From: Prevotella sp.
GTDB lineage: Bacteria; Bacteroidota; Bacteroidia; Bacteroidales; Bacteroidaceae
Assembly (NCBI GenBank): GCA_017428055.1
Contig: JAFRRN010000016.1
Location: forward strand, 1 to 48,050
DNA: 48,050 nt
Direction of reading: 5' to 3'
Shown here: positions 1-7,119 of the stretch, one piece after another
How the letters are laid out: the number at the start of each line of letters is the position of its first letter
How positions within the stretch are numbered: the stretch's first letter is position 1
The notes under the pieces: generated by a model
The model's database searches: none
Told to the model about the DNA's origin: nothing
The model's input: the letters and a program-made list of their open reading frames with translations, nothing else
Position numbers and translations under genes: made by a program

Positions 1-558
1 TCGTACTATAATAGAATTGAAACATTGGATTGATAAAGCTTGTCAGATTGTCAATACAGCTGGTTGTAATCGTACTATAATAGAATTGAAACAGACGCAA
101 CAACGGCACGTTTCCATAAACTGAAACACGTTGTAATCGTACTATAATAGAATTGAAACTGCGCCGTATGAGACCCGTGAGCGTGTAACGACTGTTGTAA
201 TCGTACTATAATAGAATTGAAACAAACTATAAAAATGAAGAAAATAGTACGCTTATCCATAGTTGTAATCGTACTATAATAGAATTGAAACTGGTAATCT
301 CTGGTCTTTCGTATCTTTTCATGACTGTTGTAATCGTACTATAATAGAATTGAAACAGTCTTGCAGTTACCGTCCCACACACGGAGAGGTGAGTTGTAAT
401 CGTACTATAATAGAATTGAAACTTTGTATAACCACTTGCGCGACCACCATACTCACCAAGGTTGTAATCGTACTATAATAGAATTGAAACTTAAGAGACT
501 TGATACTATTGTTAACTGCTATACGAGAGTTGTAATCGTACTATAATAGAATTGAAAC
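1..558 (+). CRISPR. CRISPR array, leader-distal part (8 complete repeats plus one cut by the window edge)
   Basis: A 30-nt repeat starting GTTGTAATCGTACTATAA and ending GAATTGAAAC is found without change at 63-92, 130-159, 194-223, 262-291, 327-356, 393-422, 461-490 and 529-558. The first copy (1-23) lacks its first 7 nt at the window edge. The eight spacers are 39, 37, 34, 38, 35, 36, 38 and 38 nt and are all different. The 3' end ATTGAAAC is the usual 8-nt crRNA 5' handle of class 1 (type I-B or III-like) systems, which implies transcription left to right, with the leader and any cas genes outside the window on the left. The repeat holds a short palindrome, CTATAATAG. The subtype cannot be fixed without cas genes. 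Confidence 0.98.
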
Positions 559-591
559 TACCCTGTCGCCTTACTTTTAGTCTTTAAGTCT

Positions 592-611
592 TGAGAAATC
601 TTACTATATAT
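592..611 (+). repeat. decayed terminal CRISPR repeat
   Basis: The stretch GAAATCTTACTATA matches the middle of the CRISPR repeat (TAATCGTACTATA) with few changes, and it lies 33 nt past the last perfect repeat, one spacer length away. The 3' half (GAATTGAAAC) is lost. Degenerate last repeats mark the leader-distal end of arrays, which agrees with plus-strand transcription. The match is short and AT-rich, so chance similarity is possible. Confidence 0.5.
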
Positions 612-615
612 AATA

Positions 616-1281
616 TCAGTTCTCGATGTTTTCGATGCTTACGCCCTCGAACTTATCCATGAGGTCGATGATGCGCAACTCGTATTTGTCTCGTTTCACC
701 TTGATGTCCATGTTCACACGATAGGCGATGCCCGAGGCGATGTGCGTCTCTTTCATGCTGTAGGAGTCGAGTTCCATGCCCTCTTTGCGTAGGTTGTCGA
801 GGATTTTGCGGATGTTTTCCTGTGAGGGCGATGAGAAGGTGACGTTGATGATGCGTCTACCGAAGCGGTGGAGAAACCAGTTGAATGCCTCCAAGCTGAT
901 AAGTACCAAGACTGTAGACGACAAAGCGAGTAGGTATAACCCTCCTCCGCATGTTAAGCCGATTGCTGCCGTTACCCAAAGCCCTGCCGCCGTGGTGAGT
1001 CCCTTGACGACATGTTTCTGGAAGATGATGGTACCCGCGCCGATGAAGCCGATGCCCGTTACCACCTGTGCTGCGATGCGCGACACGTCTAAACGGTGTT
1101 CGGGAGTGACGAGGGCACCGTCGAATCCGTATGCAGATATGACCATGAAGAGGGCAGAGCCTAATGCCACGAGGAAATGGGTGCGAAATCCTGCCTCCTT
1201 GGAGCGATATTCGCGTTCCAGTCCGATAATGCCTCCCAAGAGGGCAGCGATGGTGATGCGTAGGATGAAGTCTGATGTCAT
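616..1281 (-). CDS. MgtC/SapB family membrane protein
   Basis: This 221-aa inner-membrane protein has the MgtC family signature near the start (LLGGIIGLEREYRSKEAGFRTH, split here as LLGGIIGLERE and SKEAGFRTH). Four to five hydrophobic helices follow to about residue 135, including GIGFIGAGTI and LTTAAGLWVTAAIG. A soluble C-terminal domain of about 75 residues (from about 145) resembles the ACT-like tail of the longer members. In other bacteria the family is linked to magnesium limitation, acid or intracellular survival, and inhibition of F-type ATP synthase; which role applies here is unknown. It lies 57 bp downstream of the TerC gene on the same strand and is probably co-transcribed. The gap between them is made of degenerate GTTGAATGTT-like repeats. 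Confidence 0.9.
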   Translation of the reverse strand: MTSDFILRITIAALLGGIIGLEREYRSKEAGFRTHFLVALGSALFMVISAYGFDGALVTPEHRLDVSRIAAQVVTGIGFIGAGTIIFQKHVVKGLTTAAGLWVTAAIGLTCGGGLYLLALSSTVLVLISLEAFNWFLHRFGRRIINVTFSSPSQENIRKILDNLRKEGMELDSYSMKETHIASGIAYRVNMDIKVKRDKYELRIIDLMDKFEGVSIENIEN

Positions 1282-1338
1282 GGTATTGTTGAGTGTTGAA
1301 TGTTGGGTGTTTAGAGTTGAGAGTGAAATGTTGAATGT

Positions 1339-2409
1339 TTAATGTTTTCTTACAAGTGACAAGAGGATGCTGAAGACTAACACGCTGGCGATGACTGCCA
1401 ACGACCATACAGCATCGATTTCTATGTAATTGTGGAGCAAGAGCTTGGCACCGATGAAGAGCAGGAGGAGGCAAACGCCGTGCTTGAGGTAGCGGAATTT
1501 GTCGGCAATGCCCGCCAGGAGGAAGAACATGGCACGGAGACCGACGATGGCGAGGATGTTGGAGAAGAATACCACGTAGGGGTCTAATGACACGGAGAAG
1601 GCGGCGGGGATGCTGTCGAAGGCAAAGATGATGTCGGCAAACTCGATGAATACTACCGTGATGAAGAGCGGTGTGATGCACCATTTGCCGCCTTGTTTCC
1701 TGCCCGCTATTTGGTATTCGTCGCCTTCCTTCTTGGCACGTACAAAGAAATGGTCGCCATGGAAATGGGGATATACACGGAAAATCTTGGAGAGCCAGCG
1801 CACGGCGAAGTGGTTTTCCACGTCGATGGACTCTTCCTGTTCCTTCTCGAAGAGGATCTTGATGGCATTGTAGATGAGCAGGAGGCCGAAGAGGAGCAAG
1901 ATCCAGTCGAACCTCGCAATGAGCGACGTACCCACGAAGATGAAGATGAAGCGCAGGACGATGGCTCCGAGGATGCCCCAGTTGAGTACGTGTTGGTATT
2001 CTTTCTTGCTAACGCCAAATGATGTGAAGATGAGGAGCATCACGAAGAGGTTGTCCACCGATAGCGTCTTCTCCAAGAGATAGGCGGAGAGGTAGGTGAG
2101 GGTCATGTTGTGTCGGTAGAGCGAAAGCCCTCCCTCGAAGTCGTTAGGGTTGAGTTTGATGTGGGAAGCGTAGCGTTGAGTAACATGTTGGAGGTCGTCC
2201 ATGTTATTTATTCCATGCACCATGTCGCCATGAAACCACAGGAAGCCAGCGAAACAGAAAGCGAGAGCGACCCACACGGCTGTCCATATCCCCGCTTCCT
2301 TGATGGAAACCTCATGTGCCTTGCGGTCGATGACGAGCATGTCGACGAGCAACACGCCCACGACGGCGGCGATGAATATGATGAAGAAAGTCGTTTCTGT
2401 CGTAATCAT
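1339..2409 (-). CDS. TerC/Alx family integral membrane protein
   Basis: This is a 356-aa polytopic protein of the TerC family (tellurium-resistance / Alx-type, probably metal-ion export). Visible family traits are the segments LLEKTLSVDNLFVMLLIF and FIEFADIIFAFDSIPAAFSVS, whose acidic residues in membrane helices (D of SVDN, E/D of FADI, D of FDSIPA) are the conserved metal-site candidates. About eight or nine hydrophobic helices run through to the C-terminus. An in-frame ATG 60 nt further upstream exists, but the downstream ATG at 2409 is preferred because a -7 box lies at 2428-2435. TerC homologues have been tied to manganese export in several bacteria; the substrate here is not known. Confidence 0.88.
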   Translation of the reverse strand: MITTETTFFIIFIAAVVGVLLVDMLVIDRKAHEVSIKEAGIWTAVWVALAFCFAGFLWFHGDMVHGINNMDDLQHVTQRYASHIKLNPNDFEGGLSLYRHNMTLTYLSAYLLEKTLSVDNLFVMLLIFTSFGVSKKEYQHVLNWGILGAIVLRFIFIFVGTSLIARFDWILLLFGLLLIYNAIKILFEKEQEESIDVENHFAVRWLSKIFRVYPHFHGDHFFVRAKKEGDEYQIAGRKQGGKWCITPLFITVVFIEFADIIFAFDSIPAAFSVSLDPYVVFFSNILAIVGLRAMFFLLAGIADKFRYLKHGVCLLLLFIGAKLLLHNYIEIDAVWSLAVIASVLVFSILLSLVRKH

Positions 2410-2427
2410 AATATCCGTTAGAGTTTG

Positions 2428-2435
2428 CAAAAATA
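2428..2435 (-). promoter_or_regulatory. -7 box upstream of the TerC gene
   Basis: On the minus strand this reads TATTTTTG, a match to the Bacteroidetes sigma factor -7 consensus TAnnTTTG, about 19 nt before the TerC start. No clear -33 TTTG is seen at the usual distance. Confidence 0.45.
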
Positions 2436-2454
2436 CAAATAATCCGCCAATTTC

Positions 2455-2485
2455 TTGGTGAATTGTCAAAAAGAATGTATTTTTG
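2455..2485 (+). promoter_or_regulatory. promoter of the Rpn-like gene
   Basis: TTGG (2455-2458), a 19-bp spacer and TATTTTTG (2478-2485) match the Bacteroidetes -33/-7 promoter pattern with one change in the -33 box. It points to the gene at 2545 and is back-to-back with the TerC promoter. Confidence 0.55.
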
Positions 2486-2544
2486 CATAAGTAACAATAT
2501 GATTTGTCAATTCATATTTTGTAGCATCAATTCTAATACACACA

Positions 2545-3408
2545 ATGATGGAGGACGAAAGGAAGGAGAGGTATATCAATCCATATACAGATTTTGGTTT
2601 TAAGAAACTGTTTGGGACGGAGATGAACAAGGACTTGTTGATTAGTTTCCTGAACGCTTTGTTCATGGGTCATCAACATATAAAGGATATCAGTTATTTG
2701 CCTACGGAGCATTTTGGTCTATACGGCGGCAACCGCCGTGCCATTTTTGATGTCTATTGTGAAGATGAGAATGGGGGTAAGTTTATTGTCGAGATGCAGA
2801 ATGTCTCCCAACAATACTATAAAGACCGTAGTGTTTTCTACTCCACGTTCCCCATTCAGGAACAAGCGAAAGTGGGTGGGGACTGGGACTTTAACTTGAA
2901 AGAAGTGTATACGGTGGGAATCTTGAATTTTGAGTTTCGCGACGAAGACTATTCAAAGGATTGTTATCACCATGAAGTCAAGTTGATGGACACACAGACG
3001 AAGAAGGTCTTTTATGACAAGTTGACAATGATTTACCTTGAGATGCCGAAGTTTAATAAGACAGAAGACCAATTGGAAACGATGTTTGACAAGTGGCTAT
3101 TTGTGCTTCGTAATCTCTCTCGTTTGTTTGAGCGTCCCAAGGCTTTGCAGGAAAAAATCTTCACGAAATTGTTTGAACAAGTGGAGATAGCACGTTTCAC
3201 ATTGGAGGAACGTAGAGGGTATGAAGATAGCGTGAAGACTTATAGGGATATCAATAATGCCATTCGTACCGCTAAAAAAGAGGCAAAAGAGGAGGGCATC
3301 AAGGAAGGTCATAGAGAAACAGCCCGTAGAATGATAACGGATGGAATGGATAAAGACTTGGTAGCCAAATATACTGGGTTAAGTCTTAAGGAAATCGAAG
3401 AGTTGTAG
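2545..3408 (+). CDS. Rpn/PD-(D/E)XK nuclease family transposase-like protein
   Basis: This 287-aa protein has the typical opening of the PDDEXK_2/Rpn family: YINPYTDFGFKKLFG, then LISFLNALF, then a nuclease core with IFDVYCED (Asp about 69) and FIVEMQN (Glu about 83, Gln about 85), an E-x-Q version of the PD-(D/E)XK site. The C-terminal part is a charged helix (KEAKEEGIKEG) followed by a short helical module (MDKDLVAKYTGLSLKEIEEL), as in most members. Family members such as E. coli RpnA are DNA endonucleases that raise recombination, and many annotated 'transposase' members are stand-alone genes; movement of this copy is not indicated. The gene ends 4 nt before the helicase gene, suggesting co-transcription. 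The start could be either of two adjacent ATGs (2545 or 2548). Confidence 0.9.
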   Translation: MMEDERKERYINPYTDFGFKKLFGTEMNKDLLISFLNALFMGHQHIKDISYLPTEHFGLYGGNRRAIFDVYCEDENGGKFIVEMQNVSQQYYKDRSVFYSTFPIQEQAKVGGDWDFNLKEVYTVGILNFEFRDEDYSKDCYHHEVKLMDTQTKKVFYDKLTMIYLEMPKFNKTEDQLETMFDKWLFVLRNLSRLFERPKALQEKIFTKLFEQVEIARFTLEERRGYEDSVKTYRDINNAIRTAKKEAKEEGIKEGHRETARRMITDGMDKDLVAKYTGLSLKEIEEL

Positions 3409-3412
3409 AGTC

Positions 3413-4837
3413 GTGACAATTGACGAATTATGCGGGCATATCCGTTCCATATTCCACTTTGTTCCCACCCATGAACAGGAGGAGGCCTTGCAGACCTTTT
3501 GCCGTTTTATATTCGACCGCGACCCACACTCGCTGATGATTTTGCGTGGTTGTGCCGGTACGGGCAAGACCACCTTGGCGAGTGCTTTCGTCAAGACGAT
3601 GAGGAAGTTAGGGCAAAAGGTGGTGTTGATGGCACCCACGGGACGTGCCGCCAAGGTGTTTTCGCTCAATTCAAATATGGAGGCTTCCACCATTCATCGC
3701 AAGATTTATCGTCAGAAGGGAATTATGGGGGCATTTACCCTTGACATCAATCTCCATCAAAATACGTTATTCTTGATAGACGAGGCATCGATGATTGCCA
3801 ACAATGGATATATGGAGAGCGTCTTTGGCAGCGGTTGCTTGCTTGACGACATGGTGCAATATATTTATGGTGGTGTCAATTGTCGGGCATTATTGATAGG
3901 CGACAAGGCGCAGTTGCCACCCGTGGGCGAGGAGGAGTCTCCTGCCCTGATGGCTTCGTTCATGAGTGCGTATGGCATGAAGGTGTACGAGGCTGACCTC
4001 AATGAAGTGTTACGTCAGGAGCAAGAGAGTGGCATCCTGTACAATGCCACCGCCATTCGCCAGATGATTACCCATGATGAATTGACGCAGTTGCCGAAGG
4101 TGCGGTTTGAGGGCTTTGCCGATGTTCAGATGGTTCCCGGCAATGAATTGATAGAAAGCCTCGCATCAAGCTATAGTCATGTGGGGATGGACGAGACGAT
4201 GGTGGTGACCCGTTCCAACAAACGCGCGAACATATATAATATGGGCATACGCAATATGATTCTCGGCAGGGAGGAACAGTTGACATCGGGCGATATGCTG
4301 ATGGTGGTGAAGAACAACTACTATTGGGCTTCCAAGGACGAAGAGTCGGAAAAGGCGGGCATCCAGTTCTTGGCGAATGGCGACCGTGCGACGGTGCGGC
4401 GGTTGCGTAATGTCCGTGAGTTGTATGGCTTTACGTTTGCCGATGTATGGTTGCAATTTCCCGATTATGATGATTACGAGTTGCAAGCCACGGTTATCCT
4501 TGACAGCTTGCTAACCGAGGCACCGGCGTTGACGCAAGAGCAAAGTGCTATATTATATAATAAGGTGATGGAGGATTATGCCGACATCCCTTTGAAGACC
4601 GACCGCTTGAAGCGATTGAGGGAAGACCCGCACTTCAACGCCTTGCAAGTGAAATACGCCTATGCCGTGACTTGCCACAAGGCGCAAGGCGGGCAATGGG
4701 CGCATATCTATATCGACCAAGGGTATATGACGGATGATATGCTCTCGCCAGATTATATCCACTGGCTATACACGGCATTCACGCGAGCCACGGAGAAACT
4801 GTTTTTGGTCAATTGGCCAAAGAGCCAGATAGGGTAA
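3413..4837 (+). CDS. RecD/Pif1-like superfamily 1 DNA helicase
   Basis: This 474-aa SF1B helicase carries Walker A GCAGTGKT (about 46-53), motif Ia (APTGRAAKVF), Walker B FLIDEASMI (Asp/Glu about 123-124), motif III (LLIGDKAQLPPVG), and a UvrD_C_2-type end with YAVTCHKAQGGQW and YTAFTRATEKLFLVNW (arginine finger). It lacks the long N-terminal domains of RecD2, so it is a compact RecD-like / Dda-like enzyme expected to unwind DNA 5' to 3' in the cytoplasm. The start codon is GTG, placed 4 nt after the stop of the Rpn-like gene. Stand-alone helicases of this type are common in Bacteroidales. The link to the nuclease may be only positional, but the tight spacing suggests shared expression. Confidence 0.88.
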   Translation: MTIDELCGHIRSIFHFVPTHEQEEALQTFCRFIFDRDPHSLMILRGCAGTGKTTLASAFVKTMRKLGQKVVLMAPTGRAAKVFSLNSNMEASTIHRKIYRQKGIMGAFTLDINLHQNTLFLIDEASMIANNGYMESVFGSGCLLDDMVQYIYGGVNCRALLIGDKAQLPPVGEEESPALMASFMSAYGMKVYEADLNEVLRQEQESGILYNATAIRQMITHDELTQLPKVRFEGFADVQMVPGNELIESLASSYSHVGMDETMVVTRSNKRANIYNMGIRNMILGREEQLTSGDMLMVVKNNYYWASKDEESEKAGIQFLANGDRATVRRLRNVRELYGFTFADVWLQFPDYDDYELQATVILDSLLTEAPALTQEQSAILYNKVMEDYADIPLKTDRLKRLREDPHFNALQVKYAYAVTCHKAQGGQWAHIYIDQGYMTDDMLSPDYIHWLYTAFTRATEKLFLVNWPKSQIG

Positions 4838-4864
4838 TTAGGTAGTTCAGGAGTTTAGGAGTAA

Positions 4865-4918
4865 TAAGGAGTTCAGACAAATGTTTGCTAATTATATAGC
4901 TAATGTCTGAACTCCTTA
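4865..4918 (+). terminator. 15-bp hairpin between convergent genes (GGAGTTC repeat family)
   Basis: TAAGGAGTTCAGACA (4865-4879) and its perfect reverse complement (4904-4918) enclose a 24-nt AT-rich loop ending in GCTAA. It lies between the convergent helicase and FAS1 genes and could stop transcription from both sides. It belongs to the repeat family also present at 37181-37253. Confidence 0.6.
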
Positions 4919-5029
4919 TAACTCTTGAACTCCTTGTAACTCCTGAACTCCTTGTAACTCCTGAACTCCTTGTAACTCCTGAACTCCTTGTAACTCCTGA
5001 ACTCCTTGTAACTCCTGAACTCCTTTAAT
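4908..5029. repeat. 18-bp tandem repeat, six units plus a partial one
   Basis: The unit TGAACTCCTTGTAACTCC is repeated head to tail from 4908 (4908-4925 has two changes; 4926-5015 holds five identical units) and ends in a partial unit at 5016-5029. The stop codon of the FAS1 gene (5025-5027) lies in the partial unit. The right arm of the hairpin at 4904-4918 forms the start of the array, so the tandem probably grew from that hairpin arm. Confidence 0.95.
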
Positions 5030-7103
5030 ACATATCCTCTACGTATTGTGAATTGTTGTAGATGTTCTCTGGACACAACTCGATATAGTCGAGGTGGAAC
5101 TCCGTGGACGTGTTGTCGGGCAACACCGTCTTGAACCGCAGCCAATACTCGCCTTGCTCAAATTGCATCTTGGCAATGATGCGGCGCAAGTCCTGAACAT
5201 CGGCGCGGGCAATGAGTGAGCCGCCTTTGCCACGGGCATAATACAACGGGCCGCGCATCCATCCGAGGTTGTGCATGTTGGCATCGCTCTCCACACCCAT
5301 GTCATCGGTCTTGGTATACAGGCACCATCCCGTGCCGGAGGCATTGTCGGGCGACCCGTCGGCATTGTCCACGGGCACCTTGCGCATGTCAAGAGGGATG
5401 TCGAGGGCTTTCATCGATGTCAGGCTTGAGCTTCTGCCGAGATAGAATTGCACCATCCCACGGTTGCCGTTGGCGGTATATCCCATTCGCAACTCGTATG
5501 TGCCATCAGGAACGGGTGGCAGGCGGAACGAGAAGTCATAGGCTCCCATGCAGAGCAACTCATCGCCTTGGTAGTTGGGCCAGTTGCAATCTTGCCCTGG
5601 CAGGTAGTAAATCTCTGTGTTGTCGCCATTATACACGACGAGGTGGTTGGAGAAGTTGCGTGGGATGCGCATGTTGCCGTTGCCACCGAAAGCCGTTCCG
5701 CTGGCTTGTCCGAGTAACGCCCTTACCTCAGAGGGTTGCATGAATCGCACCTTGCTCGACATCATCTCCGGCAAGAGGGAAAGGTCATCAAATCGCAGCC
5801 TTTCGTTTAACACGCCCTTGGGTACATACTCGTCATACACTAATAGCCCTGCGATGGGATGTATGTATCCATTGAGTGCCTGGATGTTGTCGCGTTTCAT
5901 CTCGATGCCCTCGTTCATGACGGTGGCGATGCTGGCGGAAGCCATCTCTGCCACGCGGTCGGTCAGGGTGTTGTTGGTCACCCAACGATTGAGAAGAATC
6001 TTTCCGCTGGAACGGATAGACTTGAAGAGGGTGTATGGAAGCATCGTCTCATAGTACTCATAAAGCGGTACTTTGGATGTCTCGTTGTAACTGTACACCA
6101 TCTTGGAATAAGGCACGATGTATCTCAGGATGTGATACCTAACGAACATGTTGAGGGTGTTGCTGGCATTGCGATAGTCCGTACCCGTACTTACTTGTAT
6201 GCCATGGTTGCGGTAGTAGTCATACCAGCCGTTAGCCGAGGCACAGTCCTTGTAGATGTTGTTGGCATAATCAATCAAGTCTTCCAGGTTATTGATGCCA
6301 TTTTCCCGATATACCTCGTCGGTCTCCGCAAAGATGGTGTAGCCCAACTTACACTCTTCGGGCATGTAGATGGGACCGGAGCCTTTTCCCGTTCCAATCT
6401 TGGCTGGCATGGCAATGTCTTTACGCTCTTGTTCCGAAAGGGAGTCGGCAAGTCCCGTGAGCGTCAATGCCTGGTTGAAGATGGTGAACTCAGGGTGTTT
6501 CTCCAACTCGCCGCTAATGAGGTTGTTGGAACGGGTAATGACGTTGTTGATAATATGCAGCACGCCATTCTCCAACTCATTGTCCATGCTCGTGATTTGT
6601 GTCAGGCTGTTGAGCGTCACGCTGCCCGTTATCGAGTCGATGGCGGAATTGATGTCACGCCCAAGCATGGTATTCATGGTCATGCCGTTGCCCATGTCAA
6701 TCGCCATCACCTCTGAATACAACAGGTGGAAGAGGGCAATGTCCCTGCAAAGGGAGTCGGTCAACCCTTCCAAGCCCTTTTGCGTCATGCCATTGTGTGG
6801 ATTGTCAACGTTAGAAACGTCGTCGTAGAGGCTGTCGATGTATTGGATGACGGCCTCGTTGGTGGGTGCGAAGCATGTGTATGTGCCGTAGGCAGACAAG
6901 ATCTTGTCGTACCCAGTTCGTTTCAGCAAATAGTTGAAGTTGCTGAATTGGTCTTCGCGGTTGGCGAGGAAGTCCTCAATGGTCTCGCCCGTGAAGGTGT
7001 AAAGGTTAGAGTCGTCGATGTTTTCAGAGCATCCCGTCATGATGAAAAGAGCAACTGTCATGAGGGCGAAAACCGATCTCTTGATGTTTCTGATGATATT
7101 CAT
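5025..7103 (-). CDS. fasciclin (FAS1)-domain outer-membrane lipoprotein
   Basis: This 692-aa protein starts with a lipoprotein signal peptide ending in the lipobox FIMTGC (Cys about 25), so it is probably anchored to the outer membrane and, in Sus-type loci, usually exposed outside. Residues about 35-190 form a FAS1 domain (EDFLANREDQFSNFNYLLKR, then GTYTCFAPTNEAV, and FHLLYSEV). A second, divergent FAS1-like region follows to about 440 (LNMFVRYHILRYIVPY, GYIHPIAGLLVYDEYV). The last 200 residues look like a beta-sandwich (YELRMGYTANGNRGMVQFYLG). FAS1 lipoproteins are common partners of SusCD systems in Bacteroidetes, with a likely adhesion or glycan-binding role. It is the last gene of an operon, 16 bp after the GH36 gene. 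Confidence 0.88.
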   Translation of the reverse strand: MNIIRNIKRSVFALMTVALFIMTGCSENIDDSNLYTFTGETIEDFLANREDQFSNFNYLLKRTGYDKILSAYGTYTCFAPTNEAVIQYIDSLYDDVSNVDNPHNGMTQKGLEGLTDSLCRDIALFHLLYSEVMAIDMGNGMTMNTMLGRDINSAIDSITGSVTLNSLTQITSMDNELENGVLHIINNVITRSNNLISGELEKHPEFTIFNQALTLTGLADSLSEQERKDIAMPAKIGTGKGSGPIYMPEECKLGYTIFAETDEVYRENGINNLEDLIDYANNIYKDCASANGWYDYYRNHGIQVSTGTDYRNASNTLNMFVRYHILRYIVPYSKMVYSYNETSKVPLYEYYETMLPYTLFKSIRSSGKILLNRWVTNNTLTDRVAEMASASIATVMNEGIEMKRDNIQALNGYIHPIAGLLVYDEYVPKGVLNERLRFDDLSLLPEMMSSKVRFMQPSEVRALLGQASGTAFGGNGNMRIPRNFSNHLVVYNGDNTEIYYLPGQDCNWPNYQGDELLCMGAYDFSFRLPPVPDGTYELRMGYTANGNRGMVQFYLGRSSSLTSMKALDIPLDMRKVPVDNADGSPDNASGTGWCLYTKTDDMGVESDANMHNLGWMRGPLYYARGKGGSLIARADVQDLRRIIAKMQFEQGEYWLRFKTVLPDNTSTEFHLDYIELCPENIYNNSQYVEDMY

Positions 7104-7119
7104 GTTGATAATCGTTGAG

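Noticed and set aside
2545-3408. Rpn-like gene as part of an active transposon
   Set aside because: No terminal inverted repeats or target duplications are seen around it; the family is mostly made of stand-alone nucleases.
4900-5145. open frame giving a repeated RSYKEF peptide
   Set aside because: It is translation of the 18-bp tandem repeat, whose length is a multiple of three; the part beyond is antisense-frame sequence of the FAS1 gene end.
5859-6716. 285-codon plus-strand open frame opposite the FAS1 gene
   Set aside because: Antisense shadow without start signal or domain.
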